Part shown: positions 30,801 through 44,547 of the stretch, one piece after another
Position numbering within the stretch: the stretch's first letter is position 1
Layout: every line of letters starts with the position of its first letter
The notes under the pieces: generated by a model
The model's database searches: none
Seen by the model: only the letters and a program-made list of their open reading frames with translations
What the model was told of the DNA's origin: nothing
Assembly: GCF_027922365.1 (NCBI RefSeq)
Contig: NZ_BSFN01000002.1
Span: 248,001-312,000, forward strand
Direction: 5' to 3'
DNA: 64,000 nucleotides
DNA from: Pseudomonas turukhanskensis
GTDB taxonomy: Bacteria; Pseudomonadota; Gammaproteobacteria; Pseudomonadales; Pseudomonadaceae
Position numbers and translations under genes: made by a program

Positions 30801-31378
30801 CGATTGACGAGTACGAAGGCGAGATTCGCCGCTTTGCCCGTCAGCGCATCATCGACCTGAAACCTGCGCGTGACACCCAGACCATTGCCGGTCTGATCGT
30901 CAACCTGCGGGTGATGAAGAACAAAAAGGGCGACAAGATGGGCTTTATCACCCTCGACGACCGCTCGGGGCGTATTGAAGCCTCCTTGTTTGCCGACGCG
31001 TTCAACTCGGCGCAGGCGCTGCTGCAAACCGACGCCCTGGTAGTGGTTGAAGGCGAGGTAAGCAACGACGATTTCTCCGGCGGCCTGCGCCTGCGTGCCA
31101 AGCGCGTAATGAGCCTGGAGGATGCCCGTACGGGCCTGGCCGAAAGCCTGCGTGTGAGGGTCAAAAGCGATGCTTTGAAGGGCGATCGCCTGCGTTGGCT
31201 GGCCGAGTTGTGCAAGAAACACCGAGGCGGTTGCCCGATCACCCTCGACTACACCGGCAGCGAAGCGAAGGCCTTGTTGCAGTTTGGTGAGGGCTGGCGA
31301 ATCGACCCGGCGGATGGATTGATTCAAACATTGCGTGACCAGTTCGGGCGCGACAACGTCTTTTTGCACTATCGCTAA
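27857..31378 (+). CDS. dnaE: DNA polymerase III subunit alpha
   Basis: 1173 aa, the replicative polymerase. An N-terminal PHP domain opens with FVHLRLHTEFSLVDG. The C-family palm has GPGRGSGAGSLVAY and the catalytic acids in MPDFDIDFCMDGRD. The tail carries an HhH segment and an OB fold (QTIAGLIVNLRVMKNKKGDKM is cut short here to TIAGLIVNLRVMKNKKG). ATG 27857 follows AGGATC. The amino-acid permease gene found between rnhB and dnaE in P. aeruginosa is absent. Confidence 0.98.
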   Translation: MPATFVHLRLHTEFSLVDGLVRVKPLVKAAAASGMPAVAVTDQRNLCSLVKFYKAAMGAGIKPICGADLMLASKDEDGPLSRITLLVMNAKGYRNLTELISRGFTEGQRNGEVIIEREWVKEASEGLIALSGAKEGEIGLALLAGNTQEAEASLREWQAVFPDRFYLELQRTSRVNDEEYLHLAVELAGRCDALLVATNDVRFIKQSDFEAHETRVCIGEGRALDDPRRARTYSDQQYLKSPEEMWELFSDIPEALENTVEIAKRCNIEILLGKSFLPNFPVPDGMTMDEFFRKISFEGLEERLAVLWPKETTPNYEEKRQVYVDRLNFELDIIIQMGFPGYFLIVMDFIQWAKRNGIPVGPGRGSGAGSLVAYVQKITDLDPLQYDLLFERFLNPERVSMPDFDIDFCMDGRDRVIEYVAQAYGRNAVSQIITFGTMAAKAVVRDVARVQGKSYGLADRLSKMIPFEVGMTLEKAYEQEEILRDFLKVDEEAAEIWEMAKKLEGVTRNVGKHAGGVVIAPTKLTDFAAIYCDDEGGGLVTQFDKDDVEAAGLVKFDFLGLRTLTIIDWALKTINRDKAKVGEAPLNIDFIPLDDKPTYALLQKAETTAVFQLESRGMKELIKKLKPDCLEDLIALVALFRPGPLQSGMVDDFINRKHGRAELAYPHPDYQYDGLKPVLLPTYGIILYQEQVMQIAQVMAGYTLGEADMLRRAMGKKKPEEMAKQRGGFIEGCAKNNIDADLAGNIFDLVEKFAGYGFNKSHSAAYGLVSYQTAWLKAHYPSPFMAAVLSADMHNTDKVVTLIEECRSMKLRLDAPDVNTSEFKFTVNDDGRIVYGLGAIKGVGEGPVEAIVESRQAGPFKDLFDFCARVDLKRINKRTTDALIRSGALDRLGPYFFDEIKAYQANIDRNRAVLLASMEEAIQAAEQTARSHDSGHADLFGGVFGDADLDVYAKHKKAKELSLKERLRGEKETLGLYLTGHPIDEYEGEIRRFARQRIIDLKPARDTQTIAGLIVNLRVMKNKKGDKMGFITLDDRSGRIEASLFADAFNSAQALLQTDALVVVEGEVSNDDFSGGLRLRAKRVMSLEDARTGLAESLRVRVKSDALKGDRLRWLAELCKKHRGGCPITLDYTGSEAKALLQFGEGWRIDPADGLIQTLRDQFGRDNVFLHYR

Positions 31379-31505
31379 CAAGCGAGTGGCGCTCGCTGTG
31401 CATGGGCGCCCATTTTTACCCTCGACCTGAATGCGCCTGTTCCCGTAAGGTAAGGCGCTCAACGGACTCAGCCGCCGGCTCCGGCCAGGCGCAAGACGGA
31501 TGACT

Positions 31506-32456
31506 ATGAACCCGAATTTTCTCGATTTCGAACAGCCGATTGCCGATCTGCAAGCCAAGATCGAAGAGTTGCGCCTGGTCGGTAACGACAATTCGCTGAA
31601 CATCAGCGATGAAATTGCCCGTCTGCAAGACAAGAGCAACACGCTCACTGCCAGCATCTTCGGCAGCCTGACCAGTTGGCAGATCGCCAAGCTCGCGCGT
31701 CACCCGCGCCGGCCTTACACACTCGATTACATCGAACATATCTTCACCGAGTTCGACGAACTACACGGCGACCGTCACTTCTCCGACGACCCGGCCATCG
31801 TGGGCGGTGTTGCCCGTCTGAACGATCAGCCCGTGATGGTCATCGGCCACCAAAAAGGCCGCGAAGTGCGCGAGAAGGTTCGCCGCAACTTCGGCATGCC
31901 GCGCCCTGAGGGCTACCGCAAAGCCTGCCGCCTGATGGAAATGGCCGAACGCTTCAAGATGCCGATCCTGACCTTTATCGACACACCGGGCGCCTACCCG
32001 GGCATTGACGCCGAAGAGCGCGGGCAGAGCGAAGCAATTGCCTGGAACCTGCGCGTCATGGCGCGGCTTAAAACCCCGATCATCGCCACCGTTATCGGTG
32101 AAGGCGGTTCCGGCGGTGCACTGGCCATTGGCGTATGCGACCAACTGAATATGCTGCAGTACTCCACCTATGCGGTGATCTCGCCGGAAGGCTGTGCCTC
32201 CATTCTGTGGAAAACCGCCGAGAAGGCGCCCGAAGCTGCCGAAGCCATGGGCATCACCGCTGAGCGTCTGAAAGGCCTGGGCATTGTCGACAAGGTGATT
32301 GACGAGCCACTGGGCGGCGCGCATTCGGCACCGGCGGTAGCCGCTGAGTCGATTCGTGCGGCATTGGGCGAACAACTGGCCACCTTGCAGAAGCTCGATA
32401 TCGACGCGTTGCTGACACGTCGCTACGACCGTCTGATGAGCTACGGCATTGCCTAA
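31506..32456 (+). CDS. accA: Acetyl-CoA carboxylase carboxyltransferase subunit alpha
   Basis: 316 aa. [16 protein letters not shown], the [17 protein letters not shown] helix and the [15 protein letters not shown] oxyanion region are typical of AccA. With AccD it transfers carboxyl from carboxybiotin to acetyl-CoA, the entry to fatty acid synthesis. ATG 31506 was preferred to ATG 31500 (MTMNPN) because Pseudomonas homologues start with MNPNF and ACGGA (31495-31499) is suitably spaced for it. Its stop abuts the tilS start. Confidence 0.96.
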   Translation: MNPNFLDFEQPIADLQAKIEELRLVGNDNSLNISDEIARLQDKSNTLTASIFGSLTSWQIAKLARHPRRPYTLDYIEHIFTEFDELHGDRHFSDDPAIVGGVARLNDQPVMVIGHQKGREVREKVRRNFGMPRPEGYRKACRLMEMAERFKMPILTFIDTPGAYPGIDAEERGQSEAIAWNLRVMARLKTPIIATVIGEGGSGGALAIGVCDQLNMLQYSTYAVISPEGCASILWKTAEKAPEAAEAMGITAERLKGLGIVDKVIDEPLGGAHSAPAVAAESIRAALGEQLATLQKLDIDALLTRRYDRLMSYGIA

Positions 32457-33770
32457 ATGAGTCTGCACGCCAGGTTGCTAGCTGGCCTGGCACCCTGGCG
32501 TGCTGCGCCGGCCTGGCATATCGCCTTGTCCGGTGGCCTGGACTCCACTGTGTTGCTGCACCTCTTGGCTTCCCTCGGGCATACCGAGCACTTGCCACCT
32601 CTTCACGCTATTCATATCCATCACGGCTTACAGGCTGCGGCTGACGGTTGGCCGGCGCATTGCCAACGATTATGTGACGGGTTGGGTGTGCCGTTGCAGA
32701 TCATCAGTGTGCAGGTCGCGCCGGTTGCCAGCGTGGAACGGGCGGCGCGTGAGGCGCGTTATCAGGCGTTTACTCAGGTGGTGGGGGAGGGCGAGGTGCT
32801 GCTCACTGCCCAGCACCGCGACGATCAAGCCGAGACCTTGTTGTTCCGTTTGCTTCGGGGTGCGGGTGTGCGTGGGCTTGCCGGTATTCCCGCTAGCCGG
32901 CCGTTGGGGAGGGGCATGGTGATCAGGCCGCTGCTGGAATGTTCGCGCGAGCAACTGCTGGCCTATGCCGTGGAGCACGGGCTGAGCTGGGTGGAAGACC
33001 CTACCAACGCCGATCCGAGCTACGCACGCAATCATCTGCGCCATCAAGTGTTCCCGCAGTTTGCCGCGCATTGGCCACAGGCCGCGCAGACGTTGGCGCG
33101 CAGTGCGGCCCATCTGCGTGAGGCGCAGGGTTTGCTCGATGATCTGGCAGCGCTGGATCTGGCGCCCGCGCAAAGCCAATCGCCCTTCAGTTGGCTCAGG
33201 CTGCCGTCACTGGCGTTGCAGCCGCTGCTCGATCTCTCGCCAGAACGCCAACGCAATGCCCTGCGCCATTGGCTAGCGCCGCTGACCCTGCTGCCGGACA
33301 GCGAACACTGGGCCGGCTGGACTGACCTGCGCGATGCCGCCAGCGATGCCAAACCCATCTGGCGCCTGGCGCAGGGTGAGTTGCATCGCGAAGGTGGACG
33401 GCTGTGGTGGTTGAGCGGTGATTGGCTGAGGGCACCAAGACAGCCGCCCAGTTGGCTGGAGACGACTGAGGCGTTGCACCTGGCTGCCAACGGCCAGCTG
33501 CGCTTTCAGGGCGAAGCACCGCAAGGCCCCTTGCAGGTTCGTTACCGCCAAGGTGGCGAGGTCCTCAATATTCCCGGCCGTGGCCATCGCGACCTCAAAC
33601 GGCTACTGAACGAACACGCAATTCCTGCATTTGTTCGCGCTCGATTGCCATTGTTGTTCCGTGATGATGAGTTGTTGGCGGTGGCCAATCTGCCTGCAAT
33701 CCGCGGCCCTGCTGAGGTGCACTGGCAATTGCAGTGGCAGGCGCCGACGAATGACCAACGTTTGAGCTGA
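32457..33770 (+). CDS. tilS: tRNA(Ile)-lysidine synthetase TilS
   Basis: 437 aa. The PP-loop SGGLDSTVLLHLL is near residue 25, LLTAQHRDDQAETLLFRLLRG is summarised here by AQHRDDQAETLL, and the C-terminal TilS domains follow. It converts C34 to lysidine in tRNA-Ile(CAU), so AUA is read as Ile. ATG 32457 follows the accA stop with no spacer, suggesting translational coupling. Confidence 0.95.
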   Translation: MSLHARLLAGLAPWRAAPAWHIALSGGLDSTVLLHLLASLGHTEHLPPLHAIHIHHGLQAAADGWPAHCQRLCDGLGVPLQIISVQVAPVASVERAAREARYQAFTQVVGEGEVLLTAQHRDDQAETLLFRLLRGAGVRGLAGIPASRPLGRGMVIRPLLECSREQLLAYAVEHGLSWVEDPTNADPSYARNHLRHQVFPQFAAHWPQAAQTLARSAAHLREAQGLLDDLAALDLAPAQSQSPFSWLRLPSLALQPLLDLSPERQRNALRHWLAPLTLLPDSEHWAGWTDLRDAASDAKPIWRLAQGELHREGGRLWWLSGDWLRAPRQPPSWLETTEALHLAANGQLRFQGEAPQGPLQVRYRQGGEVLNIPGRGHRDLKRLLNEHAIPAFVRARLPLLFRDDELLAVANLPAIRGPAEVHWQLQWQAPTNDQRLS

Positions 33771-33787
33771 AAGGGTAGTTCCGGTAG

Positions 33788-36429
<2,642 letters not shown>

Positions 36430-36465
36430 GCGCAGCAACTTTCGGTAAAGTGCCGCTCGGGCGAG

Positions 36466-37864
<1,399 letters not shown>

Positions 37865-37876
37865 GCCGGGGATGGT

Positions 37877-37902
37877 AAAAAGGGCAGCGAAAGCTGCCCT
37901 TT
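37877..37902 (+). terminator. Intrinsic terminator after eno
   Basis: AAAAGGGCAGC and GCTGCCCTTTT are perfect complements around GAAA, ending in a T-run. The symmetry would allow function on both strands, but the downstream gene ftsB is co-directional. Confidence 0.9.
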
Positions 37903-37925
37903 TCATATGAGAAATCTCAATTTAC

Positions 37926-38204
37926 ATGCGTAGCCCCTACTGGTTATTCGTCGTTCTGATCCTGGTGCTGGCCGGCCTGCAGTACCGCCTTTGGGTGGGC
38001 GAGGGCAGCTTTGCGCAGGTCACCGACTTGCAGCGGCAGATTGCCGAGCAGAAGGGCGAAAACGAAAACCTGCTGGAACGTAACCGTATCCTCGAAGCGG
38101 AAGTCAGCGAGCTGAAAAAGGGTATGGAAACCGTCGAAGAGCGCGCCCGTCATGAACTGGGCATGGTCAAAGACGGCGAAACCCTCTATCAGTTGAACGA
38201 ATGA
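37926..38204 (+). CDS. ftsB: Cell division protein FtsB
   Basis: 92 aa. One N-terminal membrane helix (WLFVVLILVLAGLQYRLW) is followed by a coiled coil from about residue 30 to 70 (DLQRQIAEQKGENENLLERN) and a short C-terminal part. It forms the FtsQLB divisome complex. Its position between eno and ispD is conserved in gammaproteobacteria, and its stop overlaps the ispD start by 4 bp. Confidence 0.95.
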   Translation: MRSPYWLFVVLILVLAGLQYRLWVGEGSFAQVTDLQRQIAEQKGENENLLERNRILEAEVSELKKGMETVEERARHELGMVKDGETLYQLNE

Positions 38205-38911
38205 CGACTCCTGTTTTGCCTGCCTTCTGGGCCTTGATCCCAGCCGCAGGCGTCGGCGCCCGAATGCTCGCCGACCGGCCCAAGCAGTACCTGCAACTGG
38301 CTGGTAAAACCATTCTGGAACATACCCTCGACTGCTTTCTCGATCACCCGCAATTGCGCGGTTTGGTGGTGAGCCTGTCGGTGGACGATGCCTATTGGCC
38401 GACGCTGCCGTACGCCAGCAATGAACGTATCGAGCGCGCCGACGGCGGCGCCGAGCGTGCCGACTCGGTGCTTAACGGGCTGATCCGCCTGGCTGAACTG
38501 GGTGCTGGTGAAAACGACTGGGTGCTGGTGCACGATGCGGCGCGGCCCAACCTGTCGCGTTATGACCTGGATCTGCTCCTGGCAGAACTGGCCAACGATG
38601 AAGTGGGCGGTTTGTTGGCCGTGCCGGCGCGCGACACCTTGAAGCGCGCAGGCGCTGATGGGCGCGTGCAGGAAACGGTCGACCGCTCGGTGATCTGGCA
38701 GGCTTTTACGCCGCAGATGTTTCGTCTCGGTACGTTGCACCGGGTGCTGGCGGATGCGTTGGTGTCCGGTGTGCAGATTACCGACGAGGCCTCGGCCGTT
38801 GAATGGGCCGGGCAGGCGCCGCGGTTGATTGAAGGGCGGGCGGACAATCTGAAGGTGACCCGGCCGGAAGATCTGGAGTGGCTAAGGTTGCGTTGGGCAC
38901 ATAAGACCTGA
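38201..38911 (+). CDS. ispD: 2-C-methyl-D-erythritol 4-phosphate cytidylyltransferase
   Basis: 236 aa. LIPAAGVGARMLADRPKQYL is the CTP-binding N-terminus (shown here as PAAGVGARM), VLVHDAARPNLS is the central motif, and the C-terminal LKVTRPEDLEW is typical. It is the third MEP-pathway enzyme. Here ispF lies 3.4 kb downstream, separated by the formaldehyde module, as in P. aeruginosa. Confidence 0.95.
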   Translation: MTTPVLPAFWALIPAAGVGARMLADRPKQYLQLAGKTILEHTLDCFLDHPQLRGLVVSLSVDDAYWPTLPYASNERIERADGGAERADSVLNGLIRLAELGAGENDWVLVHDAARPNLSRYDLDLLLAELANDEVGGLLAVPARDTLKRAGADGRVQETVDRSVIWQAFTPQMFRLGTLHRVLADALVSGVQITDEASAVEWAGQAPRLIEGRADNLKVTRPEDLEWLRLRWAHKT

Positions 38912-38913
38912 CG

Positions 38914-39030
38914 GCCCCTCACCCCCCACCCCTCTCCTGCAAGCAGGCGAGGGGAGCCGAATCGCGTTATCACTCTGATCGGCTATCTAGCCCCCTCTCC
39001 CGCGTGCGGGAGAGGGTTGGGGTGAGGGGC
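38914..39030. repeat. Inverted doublet of the CCCTCACCCC-type repeat between ispD and a LysR gene
   Basis: Outer arms at 38914-38937 and 39009-39030 are imperfect reverse complements (GGTGAGGGGC at the right end matches GCCCCTCACC at the left). The right copy has its own inner hairpin, CTCTCCCGC/GCGGGAGAG. It fills the gap between convergent genes. A second doublet of the same family is at 57984-58078. Confidence 0.8.
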
Positions 39031-39042
39031 TCTTTGCATGTG

Positions 39043-39921
39043 TCACCCCAAATGCGCCAACCCCGCCTTCAAATGATCCACCAACTGCCTAACCTTGGGT
39101 GACAAATGCCGCTGCTGCGGATAAAGCGCCCACACCGCCGTATTCGGTGCCTGATGCTTCTCCAGCACGCTCACCAGCGCGCCGCTGCCCAAATGCTCCT
39201 GCACGTAATAGTCCGGTAACTGGCACAACCCCAACCCCTGCAACGCTGCATCCAGCACTGCCTGCCCGCTGTTGCAGCGCCAGTTGCCATGCACCCGTTG
39301 CGACAATTCGCGCCCGTCCTGCTGAAAAGCCCAATGGTCGCTGCTGCCGATAAGGCAGTTGTGCTGGCTGAGTTCCGACAAACTGTGCGGCCGCCCATAA
39401 CGCTGCAGATAACCGGGCGCTGCACACACGTACATCCGCCTCGGCGCCAGACGCGTTGCAACCAGGCGTGAGTCCTGCAAGCGTCCCAGGCGAATGGCCA
39501 GGTCAATGCCGTCCTGCACCAGATCCAGGGTGCGGTTGCTGAGCTCTATATCCACCTTCAACAGTGGATGGCGGCTCATGAATTGCGTCACCAGCGGCAC
39601 GATAAACCGTTCGCCGTAGGCCACTGCGCAGGTCATGCGCAGCAACCCTTTGGGCTCGCTGCCCAAATCGCCCACTGCTCGCAGCGCTTCTTCGCGGGCG
39701 TCCTGCAAGCGCTGGCAATGTTGTAGAAAGGTTTGCCCCGCCTCGGTCAGCGCCACACGCCGGGTGCTGCGATAGAACAAACGGGTTTGCAGGGTTTCCT
39801 CCAGCCGGGCGATCTGCCGGCTGACCTGGGAAGACGACAAGCCCAAACGCTGCGCCGCCGCCGTGAACTGGCCGCACTCGGCCACCGCTACAAACTCATC
39901 CAGCCCATCCCAACTGCTCAT
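39043..39921 (-). CDS. LysR-family regulator, likely of glutathione-dependent formaldehyde oxidation
   Basis: 292 aa. The N-terminal winged HTH contains FTAAAQRLGLSSSQVSRQIARLEE (core: AAQRLGLSSSQVSRQI); the rest is a LysR substrate-binding domain. The start is ATG 39921 with GGAGGAGC upstream; the longer reading from 39963 lacks a site. It is divergent from adhC with a 128-bp spacer. The P. aeruginosa gene in this position (PA3630) is, as I recall, named gfnR; orthology is inferred from position. Confidence 0.88.
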   Translation of the reverse strand: MSSWDGLDEFVAVAECGQFTAAAQRLGLSSSQVSRQIARLEETLQTRLFYRSTRRVALTEAGQTFLQHCQRLQDAREEALRAVGDLGSEPKGLLRMTCAVAYGERFIVPLVTQFMSRHPLLKVDIELSNRTLDLVQDGIDLAIRLGRLQDSRLVATRLAPRRMYVCAAPGYLQRYGRPHSLSELSQHNCLIGSSDHWAFQQDGRELSQRVHGNWRCNSGQAVLDAALQGLGLCQLPDYYVQEHLGSGALVSVLEKHQAPNTAVWALYPQQRHLSPKVRQLVDHLKAGLAHLG

Positions 39922-41162
<1,241 letters not shown>

Positions 41163-41179
41163 CGATTGACCGGGCATCG

Positions 41180-41251
41180 CTTGGTGCGCGGAGCACACCC
41201 TACAAAAGCACGACTGCTTTTGATTTCGTAGGGTGTGTTATGCGCACCAAG
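41180..41251. repeat. Large hairpin-forming repeat between adhC and fghA
   Basis: Outer arms at 41180-41203 and 41228-41251 are reverse complements with about three mismatches in 24 bp. An inner perfect stem, AAAAGCA/TGCTTTT, closes on CGAC at 41211-41214. The arms belong to the same family as the single copy at 3629. It ends 17 bp before the fghA start, so it could tune adhC/fghA expression at mRNA level. Confidence 0.85.
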
Positions 41252-41268
41252 GGCCGGCGGAGAAACTG

Positions 41269-42114
41269 ATGACCTTAGAAATCGTTTCGAGCAATAAAGC
41301 CTTCGGCGGCTGGCATAAACGCTACCGCCACCGTTCCAGCTCGTTGAACTGCGACATGGTGTTTGCCGTTTACCTGCCGCCACAGGCCGAACAGGGCGCC
41401 AAGTTGCCCGTGCTGTATTGGTTGAGCGGCCTGACGTGCACCGATGAAAACTTTATGCAGAAAGCCGGCGCCCAGCGTCTGGCTGCCGAGCTTGGCCTGA
41501 TCATCGTTGCGCCGGATACCAGCCCGCGCGGCGAAGGTGTGCCGGATGATGCCAATGGCGCTTACGACTTCGGTCTGGGTGCCGGCTTTTACGTCAACGC
41601 TACCCAGGAGCCGTGGGCGCGGCATTACCGCATGTACGACTACGTGGTGCAGGAGCTGCCGGCGCTGATCGAAGCCAACTTCCCGGTCTCAGGCAAGCGC
41701 GGCATCAGCGGCCACTCCATGGGCGGCCACGGTGCCTTGATTTGCGCACTGAAAAATCCGGGGCGTTACCAGTCGGTGTCGGCCTTCGCGCCGATTGCCA
41801 ATCCGCTCAATTGCCCGTGGGGCGAAAAAGCACTGGGTAACTACCTGGGCGCCGACCGCGCGCGCTGGCGCGAATGGGATGCCAGCGTGCTGATTGCCGA
41901 GGCCAGCGAAAAGCTGCCGTTGTTGGTGGACCAGGGGGACCGCGACGACTTCCTCGAAGGCCAGCTGAAACCGCAGACACTGGAAGCAGCAGCCAAGGCG
42001 GCCGGGCATCCGCTGACCCTGCGGATGCAGCCTGGGTACGACCATAGCTACTACTTTATCGCCAGCTTTATCGATGACCATTTGCGACATCATGCGGCGG
42101 CGCTGAAAGCGTAA
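41269..42114 (+). CDS. fghA: S-formylglutathione hydrolase
   Basis: 281 aa, alpha/beta hydrolase (esterase D family). The nucleophile Ser is in [12 protein letters not shown], and the oxyanion-side [13 protein letters not shown] is conserved; the catalytic His is in GYDHSYYF. It hydrolyses S-formylglutathione to formate and glutathione. The start is ATG 41269, with CGGAGAAAC upstream. Confidence 0.95.
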   Translation: MTLEIVSSNKAFGGWHKRYRHRSSSLNCDMVFAVYLPPQAEQGAKLPVLYWLSGLTCTDENFMQKAGAQRLAAELGLIIVAPDTSPRGEGVPDDANGAYDFGLGAGFYVNATQEPWARHYRMYDYVVQELPALIEANFPVSGKRGISGHSMGGHGALICALKNPGRYQSVSAFAPIANPLNCPWGEKALGNYLGADRARWREWDASVLIAEASEKLPLLVDQGDRDDFLEGQLKPQTLEAAAKAAGHPLTLRMQPGYDHSYYFIASFIDDHLRHHAAALKA

Positions 42115-42137
42115 TCCTGCAAGAACATCGTTGCCAC

Positions 42138-42200
42138 CATCGCGGCTGAAGCCGCTCCTACGGGGCTTCCTCGTCCGTAGGAGCAGCTTCAGCCGCGATG
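42138..42200. repeat. REPIN-like doublet between fghA and ispF
   Basis: Two inverted copies (42138-42163 and 42175-42200) of an element with core GGCTGAAGCCGCTCCTAC, nearly perfect over 26 bp, with an 11-nt loop. Same family as 53199-53221, and related to 53085-53147 and 60305-60328. This is the arrangement of Pseudomonas REP doublets, which are mobilised by RAYT transposases; no RAYT gene lies in the window. Confidence 0.88.
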
Positions 42201-42281
42201 CATTTGATCTGCCGGTTCATGCGCCAGCGGCGCTAACGGGGTCCTTCGGTTAAACTCCCGGCTTTTCCCAGGACCCGGCTT

Positions 42282-42755
42282 ATGCGTATCGGTCACGGCT
42301 ACGATGTTCACCGCTTTTGCGACGGCACCTTTATTACCCTTGGTGGCGTGCAAATTCCCCACAAATTCGGCCTGCTCGCCCATTCCGATGGCGACGTGCT
42401 GTTGCATGCCTTGAGCGATGCCTTGCTCGGCGCGGCGGCCCTGGGCGATATCGGCAAACATTTCCCCGATACCGATCCGACGTTCAAAGGCGCCGACAGT
42501 CGCGTGCTGCTGCGCCATGTGCTCGGTCTTATCAAGGCCAAGGGCTGGAAGGTTGGCAACGTCGACGCCACCATCGTTGCCCAGGCGCCGAAGATGGCGC
42601 CGCATATCGAGACCATGCGTGCGGCGATTGCCGCCGACCTGGAAGTCGCCCCGGATCAGGTCAACGTAAAAGCCACTACCGAAGAAAAACTCGGTTTCAC
42701 CGGTCGCGAAGAAGGCATTGCCGTCCACGCGGTCGCTCTATTGGTAGCGCAATGA
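42282..42755 (+). CDS. ispF: 2-C-methyl-D-erythritol 2,4-cyclodiphosphate synthase
   Basis: 157 aa. [11 protein letters not shown] and [14 protein letters not shown] carry the zinc ligands, and [17 protein letters not shown] is the C-terminal signature. It is the fifth MEP step; dxr and ispD are also in the window. Its stop overlaps the truD start by 4 bp. Confidence 0.96.
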   Translation: MRIGHGYDVHRFCDGTFITLGGVQIPHKFGLLAHSDGDVLLHALSDALLGAAALGDIGKHFPDTDPTFKGADSRVLLRHVLGLIKAKGWKVGNVDATIVAQAPKMAPHIETMRAAIAADLEVAPDQVNVKATTEEKLGFTGREEGIAVHAVALLVAQ

Positions 42756-43810
42756 ACGAATTTGAATTGCTGGGCCCGCTGGCGTTTGGCGAGGCGGCTG
42801 GCCGCGCGGTATTGAAAGCCACCGCTGAAGATTTTCAGGTGGATGAAGTGCTGGACATCCCCCTGGCTGGCGAGGGTGAGCACCTGTGGTTGTGGGTGGA
42901 AAAGCGCGGCCTCAATACCGAAGACGCCGCGCGCCGCCTGGCCAAGGCCGCCGTCGTGCCGCTGAAGATGATCAGCTATGCCGGCCTCAAGGATCGTCAG
43001 GCCCTGACTCGCCAGTGGTTCAGCCTGCACCTGCCGGGCAAGGCCGATCCGGATTTTTCGGCCGCCCAGAGCGACAGCCTGATCATCGTCAAAACCGCCC
43101 GGCACAAGCGCAAGCTGCAACGCGGCGCGCACTCGGCCAATGGGTTCACCCTGCGCCTGACTCAGTTGCAGGGCGAGGCCGCCGCTATCGACGCTCGCCT
43201 GGAGCAGATCAAAGCCCATGGTGTGCCCAACTATTTCGGCACCCAGCGTTTTGCCTATCAGGGCGGCAACGTGGTGCAGGCGCGGGATTTCGCCAGCCGC
43301 AAGGAAATGCCCGACGCGCGCAATGTGCGCTCGCGTCTGCTGTCGGCGGCGCGCAGCTATTTATTCAACCAGGTGTTGGCCACCCGCGTGGCGGATGGCA
43401 GTTGGCAGCGGGCGCAAGTGGGCGACCTGCTGGCGTTTACCGATAGCCGCAGCTTTTTCCCCGCGGGTGAAGCTGAATGCCGCGACCCGCGTCTGGCGAT
43501 TCTCGATCTGCACCCCACCGGTCCGTTGTGGGGAGAAGGGCCTTCGCCGGCCGCAGGCGCGGCCCATGAAATTGAGCAGGCGGTCGCGGAAAAAGAGCCG
43601 GCATTGCGCGACTGGCTAGTCGCAGCGGGCATGGCTCACGAACGGCGTATCCTGCGCCTCCCCATCGGCGGTTTGACGTGGCATTATCCCGAGCCTGACA
43701 TTCTGCAACTGGAATTCGTCCTGCCGGCTGGATGCTTCGCCACCGCTGTGGTGCGTGAAATCGTCGAGCTGTTGCCGGTAGGGCAGACGGACAACTCATG
43801 CGCATTCTGA
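42752..43810 (+). CDS. truD: tRNA pseudouridine(13) synthase TruD
   Basis: 352 aa. The catalytic Asp is in [17 protein letters not shown], and [12 protein letters not shown] is a TruD motif. It makes pseudouridine 13 in tRNA-Glu. ATG 42752 overlaps ispF by 4 bp. A longer reading in the same frame (from 42317) runs through ispF and was rejected. Its last 13 bp overlap the start of surE. Confidence 0.95.
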   Translation: MNEFELLGPLAFGEAAGRAVLKATAEDFQVDEVLDIPLAGEGEHLWLWVEKRGLNTEDAARRLAKAAVVPLKMISYAGLKDRQALTRQWFSLHLPGKADPDFSAAQSDSLIIVKTARHKRKLQRGAHSANGFTLRLTQLQGEAAAIDARLEQIKAHGVPNYFGTQRFAYQGGNVVQARDFASRKEMPDARNVRSRLLSAARSYLFNQVLATRVADGSWQRAQVGDLLAFTDSRSFFPAGEAECRDPRLAILDLHPTGPLWGEGPSPAAGAAHEIEQAVAEKEPALRDWLVAAGMAHERRILRLPIGGLTWHYPEPDILQLEFVLPAGCFATAVVREIVELLPVGQTDNSCAF

Positions 43811-44547
43811 TTTCAAACGACGATGGGGTGATGGCACCCGGCCTCGCCGCGCTGCGTGGCGCGCTGGCCGATTATGCCGAGTGCGTGGTGATCGCCCCCG
43901 ACACGGACAAGAGCGGCGCCAGCAGCTCGTTGACCCTGGATCGTCCGCTTCACCCGATGACGCTTCCCAACGGCTTCATCAGCATCAACGGCACCCCCAC
44001 CGACTGCGTGCACCTAGGCCTCAACGGTCTGCTGCAAGAGCTGCCGGACATGGTGGTGTCGGGCATCAACCTGGGCGCCAATCTGGGCGATGACGTGCTG
44101 TATTCCGGCACCGTGGCTGCCGCCCTCGAAGGGCGTTTTATCGGTTGCCCGGCGTTCGCGTTTTCCCTGGTCTCGCGCCAGACCGAAAACCTGCCAGCGG
44201 CTGCGTATATCGCCCGGCGTCTAGTGGAGGCCCACGGCAAACTCGATCTGCCGCCGCGCACCGTGCTCAACGTGAATATTCCCAATCTGCCGTTGGAACA
44301 TATCCGCGGCATCCAGCTGACCCGCCTGGGCCATCGCGCCCGCGCGGCGGCGCCGGTAAAAGTGGTGAACCCGCGGGGCAAGGAAGGCTATTGGATTTCC
44401 GTGTCCGGCGATGCCGAGGACGGCGGCCCGGGCACTGACTTTCATGCCGTGGTGCAAGGCTATGTGTCTATAACCCCCTTGCAGTTGGACCGTACCTTCA
44501 ATGAGGCCTTTCGCAGTATCGAGCCTTGGCTGGAGGGATTGCTGTAA
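43798..44547 (+). CDS. surE: 5'/3'-nucleotidase SurE
   Basis: 249 aa. [16 protein letters not shown] carries the metal-binding Asp pair, and [21 protein letters not shown] is represented by [12 protein letters not shown]. It is a stationary-phase survival phosphatase acting on nucleotides. It overlaps truD by 13 bp, and its stop codon overlaps the ATG at 44547. The surE-pcm-nlpD-rpoS order is conserved. Confidence 0.96.
   Translation: MRILISNDDGVMAPGLAALRGALADYAECVVIAPDTDKSGASSSLTLDRPLHPMTLPNGFISINGTPTDCVHLGLNGLLQELPDMVVSGINLGANLGDDVLYSGTVAAALEGRFIGCPAFAFSLVSRQTENLPAAAYIARRLVEAHGKLDLPPRTVLNVNIPNLPLEHIRGIQLTRLGHRARAAAPVKVVNPRGKEGYWISVSGDAEDGGPGTDFHAVVQGYVSITPLQLDRTFNEAFRSIEPWLEGLL

Noticed and set aside
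28952..31690. 912-codon open frame on the minus strand
   Set aside because: Antisense to dnaE, which is complete with all polymerase motifs. No motif is seen in the antisense product.
38914..39030. Considered as CRISPR-like or IS end repeats
   Set aside because: There are only two inverted copies, no regular spacers, no target duplication and no transposase nearby.
42317..43810. 497-codon reading of truD with a long N-terminal extension
   Set aside because: The extension is the out-of-frame image of ispF. ATG 42752 at the 4-bp overlap gives the normal TruD length.
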